The translations under genes and the position numbers were made by a program. A model generated the notes under the pieces. That model saw only the letters and a list, made by a program, of their open reading frames with translations, was not told the origin of the DNA and searched no databases. Shown one piece after another: positions 10,218 through 19,891 of a DNA stretch of 38,849 nucleotides (position 1 is the first letter of the stretch; the number at the start of each line of letters is the position of its first letter). The DNA comes from an uncultured Methylococcaceae bacterium. Its GTDB lineage: Bacteria > Pseudomonadota > Gammaproteobacteria > Methylococcales > Methylococcaceae. The DNA lies in NCBI GenBank assembly GCA_903857165.1, contig CAIODU010000052.1, positions 1-38,849 on the forward strand, written 5' to 3'.

Positions 10218-10979
10218 TCAGCGAACCCAGTACATGCCCGCGACCCCAACGCCAAATGCCACGACTATCCGGCGCAACACAGCCGGTCTGGTGCGGCCCG
10301 CCAACTTGCCGCCCAAGGCTCCGCCGATCAGGGCACCCACTGCCATGACCATGGCGACAGGCCAGTTGACCATGCCCGTGAAGACGAAAAAAGTGGCAGC
10401 GGCAATGTTGATGCCGAAGGATATGCCCTGCTTTAAAGCATTGAGCCGGTTCAGTGAATCATCCAGCACAAGACCGAGGACGGACAATACGATCACACTG
10501 GCACCGGCCCCAAAATAGCCGCCATAGATGGAAGCCAAAAAAGCCGGGATCACGCCTATCGTTTCCAACGCACGCAAGGAATTCGGGTGTCCGGGGCGGC
10601 GCAGCAGCCATGCCCGAAAAGTGTCTTGTACGGCGAGCAAACCTGCGGCAAACAAGATCAGATAGGGGGCCAATGCCAAAAAAAGCTGCTCTCCGGTATG
10701 CAACAGCAAGAATCCGCCCAGTGTTCCGCCCAACACCCCGGCTGGCAAATACCATATCAGACGTCGTTGCTGGCCTTGCAATCCTGTGCGTTGCGCAAAA
10801 GTCGCGGCCAAGTAACCGGGGCAGAGGGCTACGGTGTTGGTGACATTGGCGACCACGGCGGGAATGCCCACTGCGGTCAGCAGCGGAAACGTGATCAGCG
10901 TACCGCCACCGGCCAGCGCATTGACCGCTCCCGCCGCCACTGCGGATATGCCTATAAGCAACCATTGGATGTCTGTCAC
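10218..10979 (-). CDS. TSUP (TauE/SafE) family membrane transporter
   Basis: This 253-residue hydrophobic protein has about seven to eight predicted membrane helices. The duplicated family motif is visible in [18 protein letters not shown] (about 18-35) and [17 protein letters not shown] (about 153-169). TSUP proteins carry sulfite, sulfonates or other organic anions across the inner membrane; nothing here shows which substrate is moved. The start is a GTG at 10979 with only a weak purine stretch (AAAGAG) before it. No sulfur-metabolism genes are adjacent, so the substrate cannot be inferred from context. Confidence 0.85.
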   Translation of the reverse strand: MTDIQWLLIGISAVAAGAVNALAGGGTLITFPLLTAVGIPAVVANVTNTVALCPGYLAATFAQRTGLQGQQRRLIWYLPAGVLGGTLGGFLLLHTGEQLFLALAPYLILFAAGLLAVQDTFRAWLLRRPGHPNSLRALETIGVIPAFLASIYGGYFGAGASVIVLSVLGLVLDDSLNRLNALKQGISFGINIAAATFFVFTGMVNWPVAMVMAVGALIGGALGGKLAGRTRPAVLRRIVVAFGVGVAGMYWVR

Positions 10980-11002
10980 GCTGACTCTTTATTTCATTGA
11001 CT

Positions 11003-11140
11003 GATGTTACGCACCGAAACGTTGAAGCTCAGATGTAGGCCGGAATAAACCCGCCCTAGCAGGCGTTTCCGGCGAAGTAAGCCGCACTTGTCTGGGTACT
11101 TTTGCCGGAAACGCCCGTGAACGGGCTTATTCCGGCCTAC
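11003..11140. repeat. Compound inverted repeat upstream of the TSUP gene
   Basis: GTAGGCCGGAATAAACCCG (11035-11053) pairs with 11122-11140 at 18 of 19 positions. Inside it GGCGTTTCCGGC (about 11061-11072) pairs with GCCGGAAACGCC (11104-11115). A 30-base leader (11003-11032) is repeated with six mismatches at 12500-12529, in the same orientation, beyond apeB. No gene is seen in the block. Confidence 0.6.
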
Positions 11141-11172
11141 GACAGCCCAACAACCGTCCGAATCCCGGCCCG

Positions 11173-12468
11173 CTACCCGAAAAACTGCGTCAACACTCTT
11201 ATCATCAAACCATGATCCACCGCGCCGGCGCTTTCGCGGGCGCTGTGCATCGCCCACATCGGATTGCCGACATCCACGCAACGCACTCCCAGGCCAGCGG
11301 CGACGATGGGCCCTATGGTGCTGCCGCAGCCCAAGTCGGTGCGGTGGGCGTATTGTTGCCAAGGCACTTCGGCGCTTTCACATAGGGATATGAAATAAGC
11401 CTCGGACTCGGCGGTGGTGGCATAACGTTGGTTGGCATTGGTCTTGACGACAGGGCCGCCGTTGACGCGAATCTGATGCAACGGCTCATAGGCGGCCGGG
11501 AAATTGGGATGGTAGGCGTGGGCCATGTCCGCACTGATGAAAAAGCTCCGCGCCATCGCCTGGCCTAGCGCGTCCCGTCCCAGCCCGCAAGCAATGCGCT
11601 GCAATACATCGGACAGGAAACTGCCTCCCGCGCCATGGGCGCTTTCGCTGCCGACTTCCTCATGGTCAAACCAGGCACACAGGCAAGTCGCCTCGGGTTC
11701 GTTGGTATCGAGCAAGGCGCTTAGGCTTGAATGGCAGGAACACAGATTGTCCAACTGGCCATTGGCGATGAACTCCCCGTGTACTCCCCAAAAAGCCCCT
11801 TTTTGGGTATCGTAGACATGGAACTCCCAGTTGATGATGTCTGCGGAGTCTATGTTGGCTTCGTGCGCCAGCAAGTCGCGAAATTGTTCACCCGGCGGGA
11901 AAGCCTCTTGCAGATAGCCCAACAGCAAAGGCAATTCCGTTTGCTTGTTCAATTTCAAACCCTCTTCGTTGACGTTCCTGTTCATGTGTATCGCCAGATT
12001 GGGCAGGCGCACCAACGGGCGGTCAAAATGGACCAACCGGGTTTGCTGCCCATTTTGCCCGCGCACGATGATGCGCCCCGCCAAACTAAGGTCGCGGTCG
12101 GCAAAGGTCGCCAAAATGGCCCCGCCGTAAACCTCCACCCCCAACCGGGCCATGGGTTCGGCGGCGTGGGGTGCGTGGGGTTTCAGGCGCAAACCGGGGG
12201 AGTCGGTATGTGCGCCGATGATGCGGAAGCCGATCCGGTCCGGGGTTTGCCTTCCCGCCACGAATCCTATCAAAGAAGAACCGCCGCGCAGGACAAAATA
12301 TCGCCCGCCACTTTGCAATTGCCAGCGATCTTCTTCGCGTAGCGCCTTGAAGCCATGGTTTTCCAAGCGTTGCGCCACGCCGGCGGCGACATGCCAGGGA
12401 CTCGGGGCGGCGTCAATAAAATCCAGCAACGCTTGGGCTTGCGCCCGGACTTCAGGGGTGACGATCAT
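11173..12468 (-). CDS. apeB: M18 family aminopeptidase (aspartyl aminopeptidase type)
   Basis: This 431-residue cytoplasmic metallo-aminopeptidase is expected to release N-terminal acidic or hydrophobic residues from peptides. M18 hallmarks are the zinc ligands in GAHTDSPGL (H87, D89), NGQLDNLCS (D240), FDHEEVGSESAHGAGG (E270/E271) and ISADMAHAYHP (D314), and the C-terminal YAHRTDLGCGSTIGP and WAMHSARE segments, the latter with the last metal-binding histidine. The length is typical and the ATG is clear. It is a single gene flanked on both sides by related palindromic repeats, with no operon partner. Confidence 0.93.
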   Translation of the reverse strand: MIVTPEVRAQAQALLDFIDAAPSPWHVAAGVAQRLENHGFKALREEDRWQLQSGGRYFVLRGGSSLIGFVAGRQTPDRIGFRIIGAHTDSPGLRLKPHAPHAAEPMARLGVEVYGGAILATFADRDLSLAGRIIVRGQNGQQTRLVHFDRPLVRLPNLAIHMNRNVNEEGLKLNKQTELPLLLGYLQEAFPPGEQFRDLLAHEANIDSADIINWEFHVYDTQKGAFWGVHGEFIANGQLDNLCSCHSSLSALLDTNEPEATCLCAWFDHEEVGSESAHGAGGSFLSDVLQRIACGLGRDALGQAMARSFFISADMAHAYHPNFPAAYEPLHQIRVNGGPVVKTNANQRYATTAESEAYFISLCESAEVPWQQYAHRTDLGCGSTIGPIVAAGLGVRCVDVGNPMWAMHSARESAGAVDHGLMIRVLTQFFG

Positions 12469-12499
12469 GAGATTGTTGATCCTAAATGATTTACTAACT

Positions 12500-12610
12500 G
12501 AGGTTACGCACTAAAGCGTTAAAGCTTAGTGCATTGCACACGTCGGCAAAGGGTTGCCGACCTACGGCTAGGGGCGGTTTATTCCGGCCTACGCATGGGC
12601 TTCAGGCACG
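12500..12610. repeat. Diverged second copy of the apeB-flanking repeat
   Basis: The 30-base start (12500-12529) matches 11003-11032 at 24 of 30 positions. It is followed by a CGGCAA-AGG-GTTGCCG hairpin (12544-12559), like that inside the 234-356 element, and a TTTATTCCGGCCTACG half-site. The stretch from 12469 to 12657 contains no gene that I can see. Confidence 0.5.
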
Positions 12611-12657
12611 TTTGACGGGCTACGGTACGCACCTAGCCCACACTTATATCGACGCCT

Positions 12658-13179
12658 TTATCCAGTTGGCGATAACAGCCCAAGGGCGCGGGTATAGGCC
12701 GCGAACACTTCGGCATTAAAACAAACCAAGTAGACTTTTCTTATTTGGTCATTTCCACTAAGCACTTGAGCAACGGTCGAGACGGCAATTTCTGCAGCCT
12801 GCGCCAAAGGATAGCCATAAACTCCGCAAGAGATTGATGGAAAAGCAAGGGTGGCAAGCCCCTGTCCGATAGCCAATTCCATCGAACACCGGTAACAGGA
12901 TGCCAACAAGCCAGCCTCTCCGGCTGCACCTCCGCGCCAGATCGGGCCTACGGTGTGGATGACAAAGCGGGCCGGCAATTGGTATCCCAGGGTAATTTTC
13001 GCCTGACCGGTGGGGCAACCCTTGAGGGTACGACACTCGGCCAAAAGTTCGTGTCCGGCTGCACGGTGAATCGCCCCGTCCACCCCGCCGCCGCCCAGCA
13101 AAGACTCGTTGGCGGCGTTGACGATGACATCCACGGATAAACAGGTAATGTCGTCCAGGATTATTTGGATTCTATTCAC
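12658..13179 (-). CDS. Macro-domain protein (O-acetyl-ADP-ribose deacetylase type)
   Basis: The protein of 173 residues is a stand-alone macro domain. The ADP-ribose pocket motifs are visible: [33 protein letters not shown] is spread over residues 10-42, [18 protein letters not shown] lies at about 62-79, and a glycine-rich phosphate loop ISCGVYGYP at about 118-126. This combination is typical of YmdB-like enzymes that hydrolyse O-acetyl-ADP-ribose or remove mono-ADP-ribose from proteins. The start is a GTG (13179) without a convincing ribosome-binding site. A putative ADP-ribosyltransferase toxin is encoded at 25986, but nothing links the two genes beyond biochemistry. Confidence 0.88.
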   Translation of the reverse strand: MNRIQIILDDITCLSVDVIVNAANESLLGGGGVDGAIHRAAGHELLAECRTLKGCPTGQAKITLGYQLPARFVIHTVGPIWRGGAAGEAGLLASCYRCSMELAIGQGLATLAFPSISCGVYGYPLAQAAEIAVSTVAQVLSGNDQIRKVYLVCFNAEVFAAYTRALGLLSPTG

Positions 13180-13346
13180 TGGGTTTGATTTGCAGGGGGT
13201 TTGAGTTACCTGTCCAGACCGGGTAACCGTTCGGGAAAAAGCCCGCTAATGGTGATTGGGTTGAAACTTGATAAATTCTATGCCAAACATGGAGACTTCT
13301 CAATTAGTTGTTAAGGATAGGGGGATTCTTTGCAATTGCCGCCTTT

Positions 13347-13517
13347 TTATCCCACCAGCTTGAAAAAGCTTTTCGGTGCCCCGCAAATGGGGCAATCCCA
13401 GTCTTCGGGAATATCCTCCCAGCGGGTACCCGGTGGAAAGCCACTATCGAGGTCGCCTTTTTCTTCATCATAGATGTGTTCGCACTCTAAGCACTGGTAT
13501 TTCTTGAATCCTGACAT
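13347..13517 (-). CDS. Rubredoxin
   Basis: This 56-residue protein is a classic rubredoxin, a small one-electron carrier with a single iron held by four cysteines. The two CxxC knuckles are YQCLECEHIYDE (C9, C12) and WDCPICGAPKSFF (C42, C45). Between them lies the family's GFPPGTRWEDIPEDW aromatic segment (26-40). An AAGGA stands eight bases before the ATG at 13517. The gene is easily missed because of its size. No rubredoxin reductase, alkane hydroxylase or rubrerythrin gene is adjacent, so its electron partner is unknown. It is separated from the macro-domain gene by about 165 bases and stands alone. Confidence 0.95.
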   Translation of the reverse strand: MSGFKKYQCLECEHIYDEEKGDLDSGFPPGTRWEDIPEDWDCPICGAPKSFFKLVG

Positions 13518-13589
13518 GGTTGGCATCCTTATGGATAAGTTTGAGTTTAATCAGCAACTGGGGTTAGCGTTGCAAATAGGTGCATACGA

Positions 13590-13671
13590 ATTGCCGCAGG
13601 GGCAAAAATTCGCCTATGACGCATTAATTTGGCGAATGATTTCGCCCCCGCAGTTATTCTAACTGCGGGAT
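13590..13671. repeat. Hairpin cluster after the nucleotidyltransferase gene
   Basis: CCCGCAGTTA (13647-13656) pairs exactly with TAACTGCGGG (13660-13669) over a three-base loop. It is immediately downstream of the minus-strand gene ending at 13678, a good position for an intrinsic stop signal, though no T-run follows. A neighbouring imperfect repeat (about 13590-13646) with GGGGC, ATTCGCC and GGCGAAT elements resembles the block at 31656-31706. Confidence 0.5.
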
Positions 13672-13677
13672 TTAGGT

Positions 13678-14595
13678 TCATGTCACCCGGATGAATTCCC
13701 CCGGGGCTTCCCGGCTGGAACCCACCACCAAGCGCTTGCGTCCGTCGTTGGATAGTTCCAGCTTACCGGCGGCCTCAATGGTTTCGCCGGTTTTTGCCTG
13801 ACCGGCGTAGGTTTGGGTGAAACTTAACACTTCGCCGATTTTAGCATGGTTGATTGCATAACGGGCGGGCTGGTCGAAAGCGCGGGTATCGTCCAGCACC
13901 ATCGCTTTGATAACCGCAAGGTCGGCCTTATGCCAAATGGCCTGGTCCGCCAGTTTGGCTTCCTCGACGATGAGGGCAAGGTCAAATTTGGTCCCTTCGA
14001 TCAAACCCATGCTGCCCTTGCGTCGCTCGTGCCATAAATACTCCTCGAAGCTCAAGTGACAACCACGCCGGTCATAGGCATCGCGCCAAGCCGGTTCGTC
14101 CAATTCGTCCAACAAGCCCACCTTGACCAACGCCTTGACCTTGGCTAGGGCTTGGAAAAAACGCTCCCGCCCATAGACGACCACATCCACGTCAGAACCA
14201 TGGCCCTGCCGTCCAATTAACAACGAGCCGGTTACACCAAAGATGTCTGCGGGCAAACCCTCTTCCGTCAGTAGTTTCAGCATACGCCGGAATTTCCCTT
14301 CAATCGCATCGCCCGTTGGATTGGACATTATTTCCCTAACCCGGACTCTGGGTTGGTGATGCTTACGGATGCAAGTGATCGGCACGGCGTGGACATCCGC
14401 ATCCAGCCGGGTGGAATGGTGAAGATAGACGGGAAAGGATTCGCCCAGCAATGCGTTGGCTGCATTGGTCGTCAACTTGCCGTTTGGGCCGTAGCGGAGG
14501 AAACCCAAGACCTTGCCGTCCTCGATAGTGTCATCCACCACGGCGAAGATAAGCCCTTCTTGAGTCTCGATGAAATCACGCGGCAGGTAATTCAT
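13678..14595 (-). CDS. Nucleotidyltransferase-domain protein
   Basis: This 305-residue soluble protein has a polymerase-beta-like nucleotidyltransferase core in its middle. G123-S124 is followed by D135-V-D137 in HGSDVDVVVYG, the family's GS...DxD metal-binding pattern. The N-terminal part (1-90) contains an FLRYGPNGKL segment and may be a separate module. The C-terminal part (about 250-300) is rich in beta-prone sequence. I recall similar proteins annotated as predicted nucleotidyltransferases in archaea and bacteria, but I know of no established substrate. It stands alone, divergent from the MoxR gene across 166 bases. Confidence 0.65.
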   Translation of the reverse strand: MNYLPRDFIETQEGLIFAVVDDTIEDGKVLGFLRYGPNGKLTTNAANALLGESFPVYLHHSTRLDADVHAVPITCIRKHHQPRVRVREIMSNPTGDAIEGKFRRMLKLLTEEGLPADIFGVTGSLLIGRQGHGSDVDVVVYGRERFFQALAKVKALVKVGLLDELDEPAWRDAYDRRGCHLSFEEYLWHERRKGSMGLIEGTKFDLALIVEEAKLADQAIWHKADLAVIKAMVLDDTRAFDQPARYAINHAKIGEVLSFTQTYAGQAKTGETIEAAGKLELSNDGRKRLVVGSSREAPGEFIRVT

Positions 14596-14761
14596 GCATA
14601 AGGCTCGTCAATATGATCCCATTACAGTCATCCAATGGCATTGCCATTGATAATTTTTGTGGCATGTTTTCCCATATCACTCCATCAATTTGTAAAGTAA
14701 TGGGCTATTATATCAAGCATTCCATGCGCAAACCCACCCGATTAACCGTTAAAGAATCCCT

Positions 14762-15676
<915 letters not shown>

Positions 15677-15677
15677 C

Positions 15678-16634
15678 ATGGCAAAGCCGAACCTTCGCCA
15701 AAGACTGGACCCGCGCCGTTTTTTTCAGGGCGAACAAGCCATTGAAGGCTCGATTGTCCTTACCCATCGGCGGATATTCATTATTCCAAACAAACGGGGG
15801 ATGGGGTTCTTCATTTTGCTGTGCGTCCAACTCATCGCTTCGATCAATTACAATAATAGCCTGGGATTCTTCCTAACCTTCTTACTGGGAGGCATCGCCA
15901 CGCTCGGCACACTCTATGGATTCCGCAATCTGGCCGGGCTGAGTGTCCGCGCCGGCCACCCAACCCCGGTATTTGCGGGCGACTCTGCGCAATTCACCCT
16001 CAGCATCGACAATCCCACCCAAACGCCCCGCATCGCCATTCATGTCGGTCTCCGTCATGGGCCACAACAAGAGTTGGACTTGGCCCCTGGCGTTTGCCTT
16101 CCCGTCGCCGTGGCTTTCTCGGCAACTCAACGTGGCTGGCTGGAACTGCCGTCCGTCGTCCTCTCCAGTGAATTTCCTTTAGGACTGTTCCATGCGTGGT
16201 CTCCAGTCAGGTTTAATCTACGCTTGCTGGTCTATCCTCGGGCTGCCTTGGACAATATCCCATTTCCCACGGCACCGGGCGGGGAGGGCGGACAGCGATT
16301 TGCAACTAATGACGACTTTCACGGCTTCCAAAGTTATCAGCCGGGTGACTCGCTGAGGAGGATACACTGGAAAGGCGTGGCTAAAGGGCAAGGCGTGCAT
16401 GTCAAGGAATACAAGGGAGAAGAGACCAACCAACTCTACTTGGACTGGCTGCAAACCCCGGGTTTCGATGTTGAAACCCGTTTAAGCCGGCTATGCCGTT
16501 GGGTGTTGGAAGCGGAAAGAATGGGCATGACTTACGGCCTTCGCCTGCCGGGGACCGACATCAGACCAGCGTCGGGGCAGGCACAGTTGCGCATGTGCTT
16601 GGAACGGCTGGCGTTGTATGGGATTGCCGGGTGA
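15678..16634 (+). CDS. DUF58 domain protein, partner of MoxR
   Basis: I start this at the ATG at 15678, one base after the MoxR stop codon, giving 318 residues; an in-frame ATG 20 codons upstream lies inside the MoxR gene. Two hydrophobic helices (about 37-75, GMGFFILLCVQL and FFLTFLLGGIATLG) anchor it to the membrane. An extracytoplasmic beta-rich part follows, and then the DUF58 core with FHGFQSYQPGDSLRRIHWK (about 215-233). The family is tied to MoxR ATPases and is thought to take part in maturing secreted or membrane complexes. It converges with the GNAT gene, leaving 32 bases between the stop codons. Confidence 0.9.
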   Translation: MAKPNLRQRLDPRRFFQGEQAIEGSIVLTHRRIFIIPNKRGMGFFILLCVQLIASINYNNSLGFFLTFLLGGIATLGTLYGFRNLAGLSVRAGHPTPVFAGDSAQFTLSIDNPTQTPRIAIHVGLRHGPQQELDLAPGVCLPVAVAFSATQRGWLELPSVVLSSEFPLGLFHAWSPVRFNLRLLVYPRAALDNIPFPTAPGGEGGQRFATNDDFHGFQSYQPGDSLRRIHWKGVAKGQGVHVKEYKGEETNQLYLDWLQTPGFDVETRLSRLCRWVLEAERMGMTYGLRLPGTDIRPASGQAQLRMCLERLALYGIAG

Positions 16635-16666
16635 ATATTCGATCCGTTCAAATTGCATAGCGACAT

Positions 16667-17209
16667 TTAGTTGATGCAGTTTATAAGCGGCTTCTCAAGA
16701 TATTCCAGCAACAACCCAGGTACTTTTTGGATGCCGTATTTTTCCGAGGTCGGAAAAGGCATTGTCCGCCCAGTCCTTGCATAGCCGTGGCGTTCGTAAA
16801 AGGCGATGATGTCAAGGCGTAGGGTTATCACTACCATCAGCATTTTTTCCGCTGCCCATTCCAGTCTGGCAATGCCCTCCGCCTCCGCCATCAGCCGCTT
16901 GCCAAGCCCGACGCTTTGCATAAGCGGATTGACCGACAACATCCCGATGTAAGCGCCTTTGCCGTGCTTCTCCAACTGGACCGAAGCGACGATCTTGCCA
17001 TCAAGCTCGCACAATAAAACCATGGAATCTTCGGCTTGTATAAGCCCGGTGATTTCCTCTCCGTCAGTCCGTTGCCCGTCCAGCAAATCGGCCTCTGTCG
17101 TCCAACCCTGCTTGCCGGTTTCTCCGCGATAGGCGGAATTGACCAGCGCGACAATTGCTGGAATATCGGCTAATTGGGCAGGTCGGAAAGATAAGTTTAT
17201 TGGGGCCAT
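16667..17209 (-). CDS. GNAT-family N-acetyltransferase
   Basis: The 180-residue protein has the GNAT layout. An N-terminal FRPAQLADIPAIVALVNSAY segment (about 7-26) is followed by the acetyl-CoA-binding strand and loop MLSVNPLMQSVGLGKRLM (about 93-110) and a C-terminal ITLRLDIIAFYERHGYARTG (about 127-147). These enzymes move an acetyl group from acetyl-CoA to an amine; the substrate cannot be told from the sequence. It is followed by DUF58 in convergent orientation and lies 61 bases downstream of hemY, so it might be read through from the hem operon. Confidence 0.85.
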   Translation of the reverse strand: MAPINLSFRPAQLADIPAIVALVNSAYRGETGKQGWTTEADLLDGQRTDGEEITGLIQAEDSMVLLCELDGKIVASVQLEKHGKGAYIGMLSVNPLMQSVGLGKRLMAEAEGIARLEWAAEKMLMVVITLRLDIIAFYERHGYARTGRTMPFPTSEKYGIQKVPGLLLEYLEKPLINCIN

Positions 17210-17270
17210 ACACCCGGATTCCTCTCCGCCTCGTCCGGGCTACACACTGGCCAAACTCCTTTAGAAACGC

Positions 17271-18527
17271 CTATCCCTCCCCCTCCGCCGCATCGACCTC
17301 GGGATTCTGTTCGATCAACGCGACAACCTCGTTGGAAGCAAAGAGTAGCCCATTGCGAAAAAATTGACACGCGCTGAGCGGGTCATTCTCCTTCATCAGA
17401 ACATCGCCCATGAGTTGATAAGCCTCCACGCTCGGTTCAGCCGCCAAACTGGCTTTTAGATAAGATGCAGCCTTGTCCAATAGGCCCGCCCGCAAAGAAA
17501 GCTTGCCCAACACCCGCAACAAGATGGCATCTTTGGGATGGGCCTTTAACCACGCCTCGCCTTTGACCAATTGATCCACGGTGTCCGGCATATGGATGCA
17601 GCCATATAGCACGATCAGGGTTTCACTCCATTCCGTTCCAATGGCTTGGCGGACGAGTGGTTCGACCTCGACTTCCGCCCCCGCCTCAATCATCGCCGCG
17701 CAGTAGAGTTGCAATACTCCGCTGGATTTGCGGATATGCCCGGGGATTTCCAGCCACAGATTGCGCAAAGCCACGGCATCTCGGGCTTCCGTTTTTTGCT
17801 TGATCAGTGAGCAGAAGGTTTCCGTTTCCAGTAGCTTGATTTCCGCCTCCATCATCACCTTGTTGGACTTCAGTTGCGGGATGATGAGGCTCAAACCTTG
17901 CCAGTCGGCGAGGTTGGCATAGGCTTGGTGCATCAGCTTAAGCACTGCCGCATGACTGGGGGCAATCTTATCCAGTTGGGTAAGGCTCTCCAATGCCTCC
18001 TCAAACTGCTGGTTGGAAAGCTGGAGTTCGACTTTGGTCAAGCCGATTGCCAATTCAGCTTCGGGCATGGTTTCTTGGGCCAGTTTGAGGTATTCATCGC
18101 GCTGTTCCAACGCGCCACGCGATTGGGCGGCGCGGGCGGCGGTGAGGTAGTTGATCAGGGGCACGCCACTGTTGGCGGCATGGCGGATCAAGTGTTTTTC
18201 CGCCGTTTCAAAATTGCCTTCGGCGGATTCGATCAAGCCGGCGAGCAAGGCTTCCTGCGAGCGTTTGCTGCGTTGCTCGAAACCGCGCTGTTTCAGTATC
18301 TTAGGCAAGCTTATGGCGGTGACGATCAACCGGACAGCGAAGTAAAGCAGCACGAAAGTCACTGCCAGCAACACGCCAGTGAACAGCAGGGAAGACTCAA
18401 CCGACCATTGGCCTATGCCGACGATGACATAGCCGGAGCCACCATGGGACGAAACATAGCGTAGCGCAAAGACAGTCGCGCCCACGGCGACCAGACAGCC
18501 GAATAGGTAGAGGAGTGCTCGTCTCAC
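17271..18527 (-). CDS. hemY: HemY, haem-biosynthesis-associated TPR membrane protein
   Basis: HemY-type proteins lie beside haem genes in gammaproteobacteria; their exact role is unsettled. The 418-residue protein has two N-terminal membrane helices (about 4-23 and 45-70, FTGVLLAVTFVLLYFAVRLIV). A long helical region follows with tetratricopeptide-like repeats, for example AANSGVPLINYLTAARAAQS near 116-135 and GKLSLRAGLLDKAASYLKASL near 345-365. The start is a GTG whose GTGA overlaps the hemX stop by four bases, implying translational coupling. It should not be confused with the unrelated protoporphyrinogen oxidase also called HemY in Gram-positive bacteria. Confidence 0.9.
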   Translation of the reverse strand: MRRALLYLFGCLVAVGATVFALRYVSSHGGSGYVIVGIGQWSVESSLLFTGVLLAVTFVLLYFAVRLIVTAISLPKILKQRGFEQRSKRSQEALLAGLIESAEGNFETAEKHLIRHAANSGVPLINYLTAARAAQSRGALEQRDEYLKLAQETMPEAELAIGLTKVELQLSNQQFEEALESLTQLDKIAPSHAAVLKLMHQAYANLADWQGLSLIIPQLKSNKVMMEAEIKLLETETFCSLIKQKTEARDAVALRNLWLEIPGHIRKSSGVLQLYCAAMIEAGAEVEVEPLVRQAIGTEWSETLIVLYGCIHMPDTVDQLVKGEAWLKAHPKDAILLRVLGKLSLRAGLLDKAASYLKASLAAEPSVEAYQLMGDVLMKENDPLSACQFFRNGLLFASNEVVALIEQNPEVDAAEGEG

Positions 18528-19891
18528 GGCTTGGCTCCCTCTTCCGGTTGGGGTTCCATCACCGGTCCCCCGGTTTCACCGGGTTGCTGGCGGGCGGGCG
18601 GTTGCTGTTCTGGTTGCGCGGGGGGTGTAGGCGGTGGCGGGGCTGGCTGAGGCTCCGCCACTGGGGGGGAGGGGGCTTTTACCGCCTTATTGGATTTGTC
18701 CGGCTTGCCAGGTTGTCCCTTGTCGGAATCCACGCGCAATTTTTCAATGTTGCGCAACAGCCCCAATGACTTGCTGATATCGGGCAAGGGAACCTGAAGT
18801 TGCAAACCCCTCAGGCTTTCAATATCCCCCGCCAAGCTTTGGGTCAATGCCGCAGCCGGGTCGAAATTCTCCTTGAGCCAGACTAAGGCCGAATCCATGT
18901 TGGCTTTATAGAGTGTGTCATCGCCTCGCAGCAAAGCCGAACGGGCCATCTCAAGCTTGAGTAGCAACACCTGACGCAAGGCAACCGCTTCTTCGGGCAG
19001 CAGGATGGCTTGCACCGGCCGGTCGGTGTGGCGGATGGTCACCAGATCCTTCAGGTCATCCACCATGGAATCTGCCAGACTATCGCTTTTCTTTGTAGCG
19101 TCAGGGATGGACGATGCCACTGGGGTATGGTTCTCTTTCGCCCGTTCGGAATGGGGCAGGAACAGGGGCAGGTCTTTGACTTGCCCTTCCAAAACCAATA
19201 TCTTGGCCGAAACGCCGACGACATCCGGGGGGTTGAAGTCCTTCAGCACGTCAAGTTCCTCGGCCAGCGCCTCGCGGACTTTGAAGGCAGCGGGGTCGCC
19301 GCTGTCATGCAGACGCTGGTCAGCGGCTTCCATCATCGCAATCACCGCTTTCACATCGCCCACCAGATGCAGCTTTTGGTTGGCCACGCTGAGCAGGTAT
19401 TCCGCATCAGCCACCATAATGTCGCCACGACTCTGGTTCATGTGCTGCTGAATGTGCTGGATGGCGTTGCCCAAATCAGTGCGTACCGCATCGAGTTCAT
19501 TCTTAAAGGTCGATCCTTCTTCGCCAATTTCCCGCTCGAATTTGGATTCCTCTTTGGTCACTGCGGACTGCACCGTGGCGAGTTGCTGGTTGACCGTCGC
19601 GACCTCGGCTTGCAGAGTACTAATCTGATGCAGCAATTCCTGCATTTGACGGTCGCCTTTGTCCAAGCCCGTCCCCAAGCCTTCTTGCTTTGAACGCAAC
19701 TCGTGCAACAGGAAAACCCCGGCAGCCACGAGAATCAACACAAGTGCCAAGGCACCATAACCGATCCAAGCGCCTGTGCTGCGTTTCTTCGGGGCCTTTT
19801 CGGCAGCGGAATCGCCATCGTCGGGAAGGCTGCCTGCCATGATGGATTCTTGCTCCACTTCCGGCGTGAATTCTTTATCCTCGTCTACCAA
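18524..19891 (-). CDS. hemX: HemX-like membrane protein
   Basis: This 455-residue protein has the layout of gammaproteobacterial HemX: an acidic cytoplasmic N-terminus, one membrane helix (about 44-68, GALALVLILVAAGVFLL), a coiled coil (about 75-160) and a helical periplasmic body. The last 60 residues are an extra tail very rich in proline and glutamine. It is often labelled uroporphyrinogen-III C-methyltransferase, but no SAM-binding motif is visible and the catalytic label is doubtful. The start is a TTG overlapping hemD by seven bases with GGGGA upstream; an ATG at codon 18 is the alternative. The gene is co-transcribed with hemD and hemY. Confidence 0.88.
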   Translation of the reverse strand: MVDEDKEFTPEVEQESIMAGSLPDDGDSAAEKAPKKRSTGAWIGYGALALVLILVAAGVFLLHELRSKQEGLGTGLDKGDRQMQELLHQISTLQAEVATVNQQLATVQSAVTKEESKFEREIGEEGSTFKNELDAVRTDLGNAIQHIQQHMNQSRGDIMVADAEYLLSVANQKLHLVGDVKAVIAMMEAADQRLHDSGDPAAFKVREALAEELDVLKDFNPPDVVGVSAKILVLEGQVKDLPLFLPHSERAKENHTPVASSIPDATKKSDSLADSMVDDLKDLVTIRHTDRPVQAILLPEEAVALRQVLLLKLEMARSALLRGDDTLYKANMDSALVWLKENFDPAAALTQSLAGDIESLRGLQLQVPLPDISKSLGLLRNIEKLRVDSDKGQPGKPDKSNKAVKAPSPPVAEPQPAPPPPTPPAQPEQQPPARQQPGETGGPVMEPQPEEGAKP

